Assembly (NCBI RefSeq): GCF_032854445.1
Contig: NC_088298.1
Coordinates: 21,539,295-21,603,294 of the forward strand
DNA: 64,000 nt
Origin: Liolophura sinensis
Taxonomy: Eukaryota; Mollusca; Polyplacophora; Chitonida; Chitonidae
Reading direction: 5' to 3'
Below, piece by piece: positions 10,694-22,021 of this stretch. A program made the translations under genes and the position numbers. Positions within the stretch are counted from its first letter, which is position 1. Each line of letters opens with the position of its first letter. A model generated the notes under the pieces. That model had not been told where the DNA came from and searched no databases. It worked only from the letters and a program-made list of their open reading frames with translations.

Positions 10694-11425
10694 ATCTGGA
10701 TAATGAAAAGTTGTCCAGTTTCAATATTCAAAATGTATGCCGCCAAACGCCCTTTGGGTTCTTCTCATGTAAGTGATCCGTTCTACGCTGCCCCTAACAC
10801 AAAAACACCCACCACTAGGGACCCCACGACATGCGGTTTATGCGACAACCCATCGGAGTGAACAAACTGTCCACAGTGATTCAGAAAATGATAAATTCCG
10901 CGGGTATTCACACTGACAAAAATCTTTCAAATCACAGCGCCAAAAAACATCTTATTCAGAAAATGAATGACAGCAAAATTCCAGCCAATCACATCATGCA
11001 GATATCCGGCCATAAGAACATTCAATGCATCAATAATTACAGCCATATAAACACTGCTCAGCATAGAAGAGTTTCTCATATTTCATCTGAAACAACGCAC
11101 CCTGCAACAACATCGCACTGTTCAGATCCGCAAATTGCCGCAACTTCAACAGTTTTCACTGAATCTAGAGCATCATTATGTTTACAAAACAACACATCTG
11201 TGAGTAACAATGAACAGTCATTTGTAATCAAAGTGTATGGTGTTCAAACACTCTTTCTTGCAAACATATCAAGTGGCCTGTTCCACATCCATGTTCACAG
11301 GGACGCTCAGATTACTGAAAATATTCCACCATCCCTGCCCGATCAACGTGATAGGCATGACATCGGTCACCCGATACAGACGACGTATTTCATCGTCTGT
11401 TGTGGACAGAGTTAACAATCTTTGA
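10694..11425 (+). pseudogene. Crypton-like tyrosine recombinase, C-terminal remnant (DUF3504/KIAA1958-like)
   Basis: A 5'-truncated, frameshifted remnant of a tyrosine-recombinase domain of the kind shared by Crypton DNA transposons and the domesticated KIAA1958/QRICH1/ZMYM-type proteins. Homology begins in frame 2 just after a stop at 10691 (a Y-A-A-K-R-P then S-D-P-F-Y-A-A-P-N-T stretch). It moves to frame 1 near 10820 and continues from the ATG at 10831 as a 194-codon frame. That frame contains R-Q-P-I-G-V-N-K-L, then N-H-S-A-K-K at residues 34-39, S-G-H-K-N at 59-63 and N-N-Y-S at 68-71. The Tyr at 70 is nine residues after the His at 61, the spacing of the nucleophile in this family. The expected HxxR box reads H-S-A-K, so the catalytic Arg is replaced by Lys. 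The C-terminal tail appears to change frame again near 11240. No N-terminal or catalytic Arg-I region is visible upstream. With at least one frameshift and a missing half it is probably inactive. Confidence 0.7.
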
Positions 11426-11611
11426 CCTTTCTGTCTTAAATTTTCGTAATTTTATATCATTTTTATTTGCCAACTTGCTTTTACAAATTGGCTATTTACA
11501 TTATATATATACGTTATTAAAGCAGGAATCTATATGCATTCAAGAGTGCTATGCGTGTAGAGATTATAAAAGACCACGCGTAAATGTGTAATATGCACCA
11601 TTCTGTTATGT

Positions 11612-11662
11612 GCTGCCGCGGTCTGCACTGAGACTCGCCTTTCCGGTTACCGTTACAACATG
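11612..11662 (+). promoter_or_regulatory. Candidate TATA-less core promoter with ETS-like and YY1-like sites
   Basis: A GC- and CpG-richer stretch than its surroundings contains TTTCCGG (ETS-like, 11641-11647 region) and, at the start codon, CAACATGGCGGC, matching the YY1 consensus AANATGGCGGC. In animal housekeeping genes YY1 sites often overlap the initiator ATG in exactly this orientation. No TATA box is visible. The inference of a promoter rests on this motif pair plus the open first-exon candidate that follows. Confidence 0.45.
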
Positions 11663-11757
11663 GCGGCTGCTTCTGCATGGACGCTAGGTGGTGACCAACA
11701 TGGCCAATTATCGGGCGGCATGGAATCGTTGGAAGTTGCTAATGAGCGCCTAATAAG
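11660..11757 (+). CDS. Candidate first coding exon (partial gene, unknown product)
   Basis: ATG in good context (ACA-ATG-G) opens a frame of 32 codons plus two bases ending at AAG|GTACAC, a moderate splice donor. Read through, the frame stops eight codons after the donor. The peptide starts M-A-A-A-S-A-W, followed by a Gly/Gln-rich stretch and then G-G-M-E-S-L-E-V-A-N-E-R-L-I, which would suit the start of a helix or coiled coil. I do not recognise the protein. A YY1-like motif overlaps the ATG and an ETS-like site lies about 15 bases upstream. The next exon must enter in phase 2, but I could not locate it. It should lie beyond the 65-bp satellite at 12.0-12.5 kb or further downstream. An unspliced 40-codon ORF or chance are alternatives. 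Confidence 0.42.
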
Positions 11758-12014
11758 GTACACATTTGTTGCTGGATAGTGGGACATTCAGAACAGCAAC
11801 ATCTCACACGAGCTCGCTTGGTATGAGAGGATATTAGGTACAGGGCTTTAGTACGAAATAAGCCTGGCTTCGTTAGGCGCAGTGTGGACGACACTGGACG
11901 TAACAGATAAGTTACTGTACATTCAGAAATATCAGTATAGGTATTATATGTCAAAGTAATAAACACGATTTCGGTAAACAACGAACAGCCTTGTTTCGGG
12001 TTGACAAGAGAATT

Positions 12015-12465
12015 TTATACGTGTTTGACATGTGGAACTTAGCTGACACTAAATCAACATCATGGCATTGCATACAATATTATACATGTTTGACATGTGG
12101 AACTTAGCTGACACTAAATCAACATCATGGCATTGCATACAATATTGTACATGTTTGACATGTGGAACTTAGCTGACACTAAATCAACATCATGGCATTG
12201 CATACAATATTGTACATGTTTGACATGTGGAACTTAGCTGACACTAAATCAACATCATGGCATTGCATACAATATTATACGTGTTTGACATGTGGAACCT
12301 AGCTGACACCAAATCAACATCATGGCATTGCATACAATATTATACGTGTTTGACATGTGGAACCTAGCTGACACCAAATCAACATCATGGCATTGCACAC
12401 AATATTATACATGTTTGACCTGTCCAACTTAGCTGATACTAAAACAATATCATAAAATTGCATTT
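12015..12465 (+). repeat. 65-bp satellite, seven copies
   Basis: TTTGACATGTGGAACTTAGC recurs with a strict 65-bp period, the G of TTTGAC falling at 12027, 12092, 12157, 12222, 12287, 12352 and 12417. Copies 2-4 are almost identical, copies 5 and 6 share C-for-T changes (AACCTAGCTGACACC), and copy 7 is the most diverged. It lies between the two promoter-like clusters at 11.6 and 12.5 kb. Confidence 0.95.
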
Positions 12466-12518
12466 TTTAGTAACCTCCATTTTAGATAATATTTTCGTCA
12501 ATGGTCGGAAATGTTCGG

Positions 12519-12550
12519 AAATGACGTCACCGATAAGCATTCTGGGAACG
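12519..12550. promoter_or_regulatory. CRE-like and ZNF143-like motif cluster
   Basis: A consensus full CRE (TGACGTCA, about 12522-12529) is followed within about 10 bases by GCATTCTGGGAA, the reverse complement of the core CCCAGAATGC of the ZNF143/Staf site. CRE and Staf sites commonly sit together in CpG-type promoters. I see no convincing coding exon right next to it on either strand. A minus-strand ATG at about 12474 opens only 13 codons. It could be an alternative promoter or enhancer for the gene starting at 11660, or coincidence. Confidence 0.3.
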
Positions 12551-12779
12551 CGAGACCAGCTTAGCGACCCAAATTCGGCCTCTCCCAGCAACAAAGTTGT
12601 TTTGACAGCTATCACCGCTGACGTTACTTCAGCGGGTAAACTTTAGTTTAAAACCATGTTTACGCCCCAATAAAAAGGCCGATAACACTTTATACACATT
12701 AAATATTGCGTACTAAGAAATAAACGCAAGCGTTATATGTATCGTTTTAGTTGAGGAGTTTGTCAGGGATTACGAAACC

Positions 12780-13031
12780 TTGGATTATTTGCCACAAGCT
12801 CCTGTCAGGACCTGGTTGACAAAGACCTTGTTCTATTGGCCTCGTCCATACACAAACAAAATTGCCGACCAGCGCGTGTCTTCGCAAAATTTCGCTACAG
12901 AGCATTGTCCTGAAGGCTTTTTGTTTTCTTATACAAGATTACACGAACAAAAGAAGTGTTCATGGCGAAGCGTGTTGAGAGACAATTGTACACTCCACTT
13001 TATATTCCAGATTGCCGGAGGAGATAACTGA
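12780..13031 (+). other. Open frame of unknown status
   Basis: An 83-codon plus-strand frame with slightly higher GC than its surroundings and six Cys or Trp residues in its second half. No splice signals or recognisable domain support it. It lies about 1 kb downstream of the candidate exon at 11660, and nothing visible connects the two. Confidence 0.15.
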
Positions 13032-13361
13032 TGTTTCAGTTGCCTTGAAAGAACAAATGGTCTTTCAGTGCGAAATGTTCATCGTGACAGTCTTTATAGA
13101 ACATAATCTCCAATCATGTACACTACATCAAACGAGATCCCTCGCTGGATGAAGGTCACCGGTTTTCCAACACTGTTTTTTTCTCGATGTTAGCGTGACA
13201 ATGGCTTTACAATTACTTCGCTTAATAAAATCTGACACATATATGTATAACAAAGAGAAACAAAATACATCGTACGGTTTCCATTAACTTCGTGTTTACG
13301 GTGGCAGTACTTGAGTACTGTCCTCTAGAACTGATGAAATGTATAGCCACATATTTCAGTT

Positions 13362-13585
13362 ATAAATGAATGAATGGTTAAGGCCTAACATCACATCGGC
13401 AATTTTCCAGTCATATTCTGGCGACATTTCAGTTGTGAATGAATGAATGATTATGGCTTAACGCCACATCGGCAATTTCCCAGCCATATCGTGGCGATAT
13501 TTCAGTTATGAATGGATGAATGAATGATTATGGCTTAACGCCATGTCGGCAATTTCCCAGCCATATTTTGGCGACTTTTCAGTTA
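13362..13585 (+). repeat. Three tandem copies of about 72 bp
   Basis: Three consecutive units start with TGAATGAATGA-like tetranucleotide runs, followed by TTATGGCTTAACGCCACATC and CAATTTCCCAGCCATAT. A shorter related piece is at 36885-36945. The text resembles a SINE tail domain that has been multiplied. Confidence 0.85.
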
Positions 13586-13879
13586 TGCAAAGTATATAAA
13601 ATTTACTCACAGAGTCTGGTTGATTTGAACTACTTTAAATTATTTAAAACTTAAATCTTAAATTTACTTATTTGTGTATTTATATGAATGGTGTTCAATG
13701 CTGTATATTCAAGACTGTCTCACTAATAATTTGAGAGTCGGGTGAAATCAGCCAAGATTAACGTGCAGAAGACTGAACCAGGCTATTTCGAACGTGGTCT
13801 GCGTACAGAACGCTTGAAATCACTCGGCCAGAAAATTACGAACAAACGCAACAGATGCAGTTCATGATACAGCCAAGGT

Positions 13880-13970
13880 GTGAATTTCAACACATTTCTG
13901 TGTTGAATGAAAACAGCACAAGTTGTTGTCATAGGCTTCAACACAAGCGTTTTTGTGTGCAGTGTTTGTT
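13880..13970 (+). repeat. Dispersed repeat shared with 16640-16700
   Basis: TTCTGTGTTGAATGAAAACA followed by a T-T-G-T-T-G-T and TTCAACACAAG string recurs at 16646-16697 in the same order and orientation. Confidence 0.6.
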
Positions 13971-14084
13971 TTAGTCGGTATTTCAGACTGCTTGTTCGCT
14001 TGATTATATGAACTATTGACAGTCTTCTGGAAATATCAGACAAACCCGTTATATAAGATTTACGAGGCAATGCATTACTCTCAA

Positions 14085-14217
14085 GGCCTGTCGGCAATCT
14101 GAACATGTTTCCCCTGTGTTCTTCCTGGTTTCCTCCCACCATAATGCTGGCCGTCGTCGTGTAAGTGAAACATTCTTGAGTACGGCGTAAAACACCAACC
14201 AAATAAATAAATAAATC
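14085..14217 (+). mobile_element. SINE family 1, 5'-truncated
   Basis: TTTCCTCCCACCATAATGCT onward is well preserved through ATTCTTGAGTACGGCGTAAA to an AAATAAATAAATAAA tail. The tRNA head is missing. Confidence 0.88.
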
Positions 14218-14239
14218 AGTCAATCATTACTTTTACAGA

Positions 14240-16270
<2,031 letters not shown>

Positions 16271-16369
16271 CGCTGAGTATTAATATTTAACGGAATTGTT
16301 CACTTACACGATGGCGGTGCCGCTGTTTCATAAAATTCAAAAAACTCTTTGTCGGTCTAGACGGGTAAC

Positions 16370-16700
16370 CATGTTTGACACTTGTGTCGTATGAACACAA
16401 ACTTGTGTTCTTTCCAACAAAAGTGTCGTGTTATATTTGAAGAACGCTATCTTGTGTGGAATAAACACCAGGTTTTGTGTTGAAATGAAATGAACACAAG
16501 ATGTGTTTGATGTTACACAATACTGCACAGTTGTTGTTGTGCCAACATAAGTTAGGTTGATATGCATAATTACCTCGTTTTGGTTCAACACAAGTTTGTT
16601 ATACAAACCTGTGTGATTTAAAATGTTCCTTTTGGTGTAACACTTCTCTGTGTTAAATGAAAACAACAGTTGTTGTGTTAGATTTCAACACAAGTGCCTT
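16370..16700. repeat. Degenerate AACACAA/TTGTGTT-rich repeat block
   Basis: Words such as AACACAAACTTGTGTT and TGAACACAAGATGTGTTTGA recur with short inverted-repeat character. The last 60 bases are shared with 13880-13970. The block is probably a decayed fold-back element or minisatellite. Confidence 0.45.
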
Positions 16701-17564
16701 TCTGATGTGTACATGCGCAACTGCTACAACCCTATACCTACATAAACCTTGCTCCTACAAATATAAGAGGATTAGACAGGGCCTACTAGATACTGAGTTC
16801 ACCACTCACCGCATAAGTGCACCGATATTTGCATTGAATATCAGATCCATCACTTTGAGAGTCTCTATAGCTCTATTTGGCTAGAACGAAATTAATGACT
16901 TTGTTGACCTGAGATGTTTTTTTTTCTCATGCAAATGCTAAAAACTTACCTAAAGAGATATTAGTGCTATTTAGTATGCAAACATGGGCATCTTAGTATA
17001 ATTTTGTCGCACAAATTAAGCCAAATTAATTCCGAATACTTCCGTTCTGGAGGAAAAAAGCACTTTTTCTCGGCATATTTTTTATTCGTTGCTTTTTTTT
17101 ATTCCAATAACAAGTGATCGATCGACACTTTTTGACATTTTAGGGTAATGTGATATTTCACGTTAGCGTCGTTCAACATATTGTGCCCGACGTGGGACAG
17201 AAAACACATTGGCACATTGGAAATGTACCCGCCAGTGAAGAACCGGAAGAGACCAGTACATAGAGCAGATAGAGATGCTGTGAAAACACCTCATGTATGA
17301 ATGCATTATTGGCCGCCGAAAATTACCGCCTTCTTCCAAAGAAATGAAAATACTTGTTGACACATGGAAGACAAAGAGAGAGAAATTATTCAAAATATTA
17401 AGAACTTGTTTTAAAGGCATTAAATACGTGCATTTCCATAGTGGGACCACATTTATATCACAGAGCTTCGTTGATACTACAGAAACTTTTTCTGACTAAA
17501 TATGTTGTTCTTTTGACATACTTCTTGTCAAAATGAACATGGAAGGTGTACTAAAGTTTGTGTT

Positions 17565-17850
17565 ATAACACATTAACGCAATATAGGATTCATATAACAT
17601 ATAACACTTTAACTCAAAATAAGAGCCATACATTATAACACATTAACGCATTTTTGGGGCCATATATTATAACACCTTAACGCAATATAGCAGCCATACA
17701 TTATAACACATTAACGCATTTTTGGGGCCATACATTATAACACCTTAACGCAATATAGCAGCCATACATTATAACACATTAACGCATTTTTGGAGCCATA
17801 CATTATAATACATTAATGTATTAGAGGAGCCATACATTATAACGCATTAA
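17565..17850 (+). repeat. 34-bp satellite with 68-bp higher-order period (left part)
   Basis: Monomers CATTATAACACATTAACGCA plus a variable 14-mer ending CCATA follow one another at exactly 34 bp: 17631, 17665, 17699, 17733, 17767, 17801, 17835. The variable part alternates between a TTTTTGGGG type and an ATATAGCAG type, giving a 68-bp dimer. Units before 17631 are degenerate. Confidence 0.93.
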
Positions 17851-18103
17851 GGGGCCTCCGTGGCTCAGTTGGTTAGCACACTAGCGCAGCGTAATGACCC
17901 AGGAGCCTGTCACCAATACGGTCGCTGTGAGCTTATGCTGACTTCCTCTCCGGCCGTATGTGGGAAGGTCTACCAGCAACCTGCGGATGGTCGTGGGTTT
18001 CCCCCGGGCTCTGCCCGGTTCCTTCCACCATGATGTTTGCCGCAGTCGTATGAGGGAAATATTCTTGAGTACGGCGTAAAACAAAAATGAAATAAATAAG
18101 TAA
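17851..18103 (+). mobile_element. SINE family 1, near full length, inserted in the 34-bp satellite
   Basis: The head GGCCTCCGTGGCTCAGTTGG (A box TGGCTCAGTTGG) leads through GGTCGCTGTGAG, the GGTCGTGGGTTTCCCCCGGG and CCACCATGATG blocks and TATTCTTGAGTACGGCGTAA to an AAATAAATAAG tail. Satellite sequence lies on both sides, with units resuming out of phase after the tail. Confidence 0.93.
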
Positions 18104-18150
18104 ATTATAACACATTATCGCATTGTAGGAGCCATATATTATAGCACTAA
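18104..18150 (+). repeat. 34-bp satellite, right remnant after the SINE
   Basis: TTATAACACATTATCGCATT then GTAGGAGCCATA is a diverged satellite unit directly after the SINE tail. Confidence 0.85.
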
Positions 18151-18464
18151 GTTCATGGTTTCGGGTACAAAAGAAAATCATTTCAAAGACTATACCACCA
18201 CAATTCATAAAGACCGCTTTTAAAATTGAAATATTTGAATGTTTTATATTCTGTTTAATGATATTAATGAAATTGTAAGGTTATGTTGCATATAATTTTG
18301 TGTGATTTGTCCCTCCTATGTGCTCATTATATAAAGCATTTTCCTCAGACTGGTAAACACTCGTCAATAAATGAAGCTGGATGTTGGCTTGTGCATCTGT
18401 TTACTTCGGATTAAACTTCGTTGCATATTAGCAATACTACATTGTTTTTGGTAGGAAACTGCAA

Positions 18465-18645
18465 AAGCGTATTTGGTGTTTTGGTGGGAAAGTGTATTTG
18501 TACATGTCTTTGTATGAAAGTGTATTTGCTATTGTCATGGAAAAATGTATTTGTATGAAAGTGTATTTGATGTTTTCATGGGAAAATGTATTTGTATTTG
18601 CATGAAAGTGTATTTGGTGTTTTGGGAAAAAGTGTATTAGTTTGG
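18465..18645 (+). repeat. Degenerate minisatellite (GAAAGTGTATTTG units)
   Basis: The word GAAAGTGTATTTG or GGAAAATGTATTTG recurs about eight times, alternating with TGTTTTCATG-like spacers. The unit spacing is irregular (about 20-50 bp). Confidence 0.8.
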
Positions 18646-18814
18646 TCAGTATACTGTCCAAATTAATGCCATGCTCCAGTCCAGTTGCCTTACGGCCGAG
18701 TCACGATAAAGCGCGCACAACAACTGTTAATTTTACTTGTTCGAGGGGTACAATGGCTTTCGTTTTCATTTTCAAAGATTAAAACCAGAGCACTCACGAC
18801 AATGTGACAAATGC

Positions 18815-18905
18815 CAAATGGTCACACGTAGCCGGTGAAATCCGGCCCCTTGTTAATTTACCTCAGACAGGGTTTTATTCTAACTGTTCATGTAAATGTT
18901 TAAAT
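18815..18905 (+). repeat. Dispersed repeat, copy 1 of 3
   Basis: Shares GTCACACGTAGCCGGTGAAAT and TTTTATTCTAACTGTTCATG blocks with 26460-26550. The first block is also present inverted at 58520-58560. Confidence 0.7.
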
Positions 18906-19033
18906 GATAGAAACTTATAAATACGCCACCTATCAAATATTACAATTCATTTTGAACAAAGTGGTAGAAAGTTTTCAAAGCATTGAATCGGTCGACCAAA
19001 ATACAACAACAATGATGCATAAATTATAAAAAA

Positions 19034-19265
19034 AATAATTTATTTACGTGATTGACGTTTAGCACCGTCATGGTGCTCCTTGTGGTTTCTTATATAAAGT
19101 ACGATGAAGACCACTATATGACATATGTCACATCTGACACAGTTTGCCAATAACTAGCCAAAGCTTTGTGGTTTATTCCAGGCACCACTCTTACGACTGT
19201 CCGCCATCGTGTAAGTGAAAACTTATTAAATACTGCACTAAGCAATGATCAAGTAAATAAATAAA
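19034..19265. mobile_element. Decayed SINE family 1 fragments in opposite orientations
   Basis: 19034-19075 resembles a minus-strand tail (ATTTATTTACGTGATTGACG). 19165-19265 resembles a plus-strand distal domain ending GATCAAGTAAATAAATAAAT. Both are strongly diverged. Confidence 0.5.
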
Positions 19266-19269
19266 TCCT

Positions 19270-20720
19270 TAAATGTAAAGTAAGTCACATATAAGATTTT
19301 TTAAAGTGTTTGTTTTAACCATGACGGAAATTCATCTCAGTATGCTGAGGTAGAAGTGTGACCAATATACTATCACATCGGTCACTGGAATCACGTGTTC
19401 AGACACCTGAGCCCCACTGTATCGTCCAAATCAGTTGATCCAGATGTAAACACGGCAAAAAAGGAAGGAAAAAGGTTACTTATTTTTGCAACACTTAACC
19501 CTGTTAACTGCTGACGCACGCTTTTATGCAGCTGTCAGCTTAGATCTCCCGCCGAAAAAGGCACGAGACATAACGTCATTATGACGTCACGTTCTCTCTC
19601 TTCCACCTGTTCGCCACTCAAAACGCTCTCAGCAAATTACGAAGAATTTAATCCTTTCACAGGATTAACGGTACGCTTACGCATGAAAACTTACCCAAAA
19701 AAGGAAGAAAAGAGAAAATCTTGAGATTATAATCCGACGCCATTTTATTGGGTGTGATTATCATAGCCGTTATGGATTACTAGTATAATCCAATATTCAG
19801 AGAATTAAATAATTAATTTCTCAAAGTATCAGTGAGCTTACAATTCAGCCATTTCAATAATCAAAACGGGGTCCTTGATTTCCAAAACCATGAGAAGGAA
19901 TCGTAAGAAACGCACGGGGTTTCGGTTAACAAATGCCATATGTTGACATAAAAAGTGTTTAAAAGTATTTGTTTACCAAGATCTCGAGAATTTCTTCCCA
20001 TCCACAGGCCTTATCTTCCCTTTAGTTCCAGCTATAGAACAACAGTCATAATCCCCGAATGGGCGCTTTTCGTCCGTCGCAATCTTCACTAATGGGTGTC
20101 ACGCGGAGCCATGGAGCCAAACCATGTGACTTCAACAAGCTTTTACGTTTGATATCATTTTTTTCTGATTTTTTTTTTCTTGGCCTGACATAAAATGTGT
20201 GTCCCGATCAAATTAGTCCTTAATGGTTTCCAAAGAGGTTCTCAAATATGAAATTATGGTTTGTAGCCCGAGGCTATCTCCCTCTATAACCAACCCTCAA
20301 AATGACGTACATGTATTTTTTTCTTTAGCGCCATCATTTCTTGTCGGATGGTTTTTTTTTCTTTTCTTGCCGCTCGTTCGCTATAAGTGAGCTGTTTACG
20401 GTACTGCAAGATGATTCCGAAAGGCCAACAACGTATGAAAATAGGATCCAATCAACTGCCTTCGCTAATACGGAAAGCCTGACATTTACCGTCTTCATCT
20501 TAATTACCTCAGACTTGTGGACCGCAAAAAGAGCGACGCCAACACAATCCGTAATTTCAAATGCCCAATCGCATGATCCCACTTTTGATTTGCCAAATCA
20601 AACATGACGACAGTGCCCACTTTTCTCTCAAGCTTTCATGTTGGTTGTTTTTCTTGATAACTTTTGCAGCACTCTACCGCGGTATTTTTATGAATGTGTG
20701 ATAAATCCGTAGAAATTTAC
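19270..20720. other. Non-coding or unrecognised
   Basis: Overlapping open frames of 82-88 codons lie on both strands at 20334-20607. The minus-strand one ends in a Lys-rich tail. No splice signals or domains decide between them, and nothing else is recognised. A small hairpin, AGGGTAATTTTAATTACCCT, lies at about 20743-20762. Confidence 0.35.
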
Positions 20721-20774
20721 CTGCGGTAAATTAGGGTAATTAGGGTAATTTTAATTACCCTTATTAAAATTCGT

Positions 20775-21235
20775 ACAACCTGATGATAATTCCTGCAATC
20801 TAATGAAAATTTATACAACGTAATGGCAATTTCTTCAACCTAATGAAAATTCTTACATCCAAATGAAAGTTCTACAAATGAAAATTTCTACAACCTAAGA
20901 AAATTCCTACAATCTAATGAAAATTTCTACAACCTAATCAAAATTCCTACAACCCAATGGCAATTTCTACAACCTAGTGAAAATTACTACAACCTAATCA
21001 AAATTCCTACAACCTAATGGCAATTTCTACAACCTGATGAAAATTTCTACAATATAATAACAATTATTACAACTTAATACAAATCCCCACAGCCTAATCA
21101 AAATTCTTACAACCTAATGAAAATTTCTACAACATAATGACAATTCCTAAAACCTAATGAAAATTTTTACAACCTAATGGAATTTTTTACAACCTAATCT
21201 TAATTCCAACAGCCAAATGAAATTTCTGCAACCAA
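20775..21235 (+). repeat. About 20-bp minisatellite (CTACAACCTAATGAAAATTT)
   Basis: Roughly 22 consecutive units of a 20-bp motif run through this block, with variants GGCAATTT, TCAAAATTCC and GACAATTCC in the second half of the unit and occasional 1-4 base indels. Confidence 0.93.
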
Positions 21236-21334
21236 AACCATGCGAAAAATATTATCAAATTTAACCACAAAAGCACTTTTAAGCCAAGCTAAAACTTGAT
21301 ATGCCACTGAAAGTTAGGCAAAATGACAGGGCGC

Positions 21335-21600
21335 TTCTATTTTGTAGGCCCCTGGCCAGGACATAGGACACTAGCCGGCGTATAGGGCCCTAACTGGCTA
21401 TATAGGGCCATAGCTTGCTCATTGGATCTTAGCTGGCTATATAGGGCCCTAACTTGTTTGTAGGGCCCTAGCTGGCTCTTGGGCTCTAGTGGGAGCCTTA
21501 TACTGGTATGAGGGACTACTACTGCCTCGCGGGACCATTAGACCAGCTTGTGGGAACCTTATGCTGGCTTGTGGGACTCTTACTGGCTAGTTCGTATAAA
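21335..21600 (+). repeat. Degenerate array of TAGGGCCCTAGCTGGCT-type units
   Basis: About a dozen units of about 18-24 bp built on GGGCCCTAACTGGCTATATA, progressively changing to GGGACTCTTACTGGCT and GGGAACCTTATGCTGGCTTG towards the right. The change is gradual, as in an array that diverges towards one end. Confidence 0.85.
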
Positions 21601-21654
21601 GAGTCAGTCCTCGAATCCTTCCTAATTTATTACTTTACATGCTATTTTAGTTCT

Positions 21655-21720
21655 TCGATGGTTTGTGTTGAACGTTGTTTTGGAAATTGATCTTGCGACT
21701 ATTGACACAGAACGTCCATT
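21655..21720 (+). repeat. Dispersed repeat shared with 33182-33245
   Basis: TTTGTGTTGAACGTTGTTTT then a GATCTTGCGACTATTGAC-like and GAACGTCC string has a collinear, diverged copy at 33182-33245. Confidence 0.65.
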
Positions 21721-22021
21721 GTGGTAAACAGCCTTGAATGAAACCAGTCGGATGCAACAGATTTATAGTGCTGCCTCACTGTCGAACACCTTGCCGAAGA
21801 CATTTAGAAACTGATAAATAACATAAAATACACAAATAAGAGAGAGAGAAAACAACGTCGGTCACGTAATTTGAAACAGAAAACTACATGTGACGAACTG
21901 AAAAAGAATCAAAGAACACACAATACCGTTGATGCTTAGCGCTCTCCCATCGCAGCTTTTTCTGTAATTATGTTATTGAATTTTAGGCTTGTCTTATGAT
22001 TAGTTATTGATGGTTTAGTTT

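Noticed and set aside
12015-12465. CRISPR-like repeat array
   Set aside because: The 65-bp units are contiguous, with no unique spacers, and the genome is eukaryotic. It is an ordinary satellite.
16949-17057. Minus-strand segment between TTTTTTCCTCCAG and TTTAG|GTAAGT
   Set aside because: Both splice words are good, but all three frames contain stops before the donor, so it cannot be an internal coding exon.
20334-20607. Overlapping 82- and 88-codon ORFs on opposite strands
   Set aside because: No domain, no paired splice sites and no codon evidence favouring either strand. A minus-strand GAG|GTAATT donor is weak.
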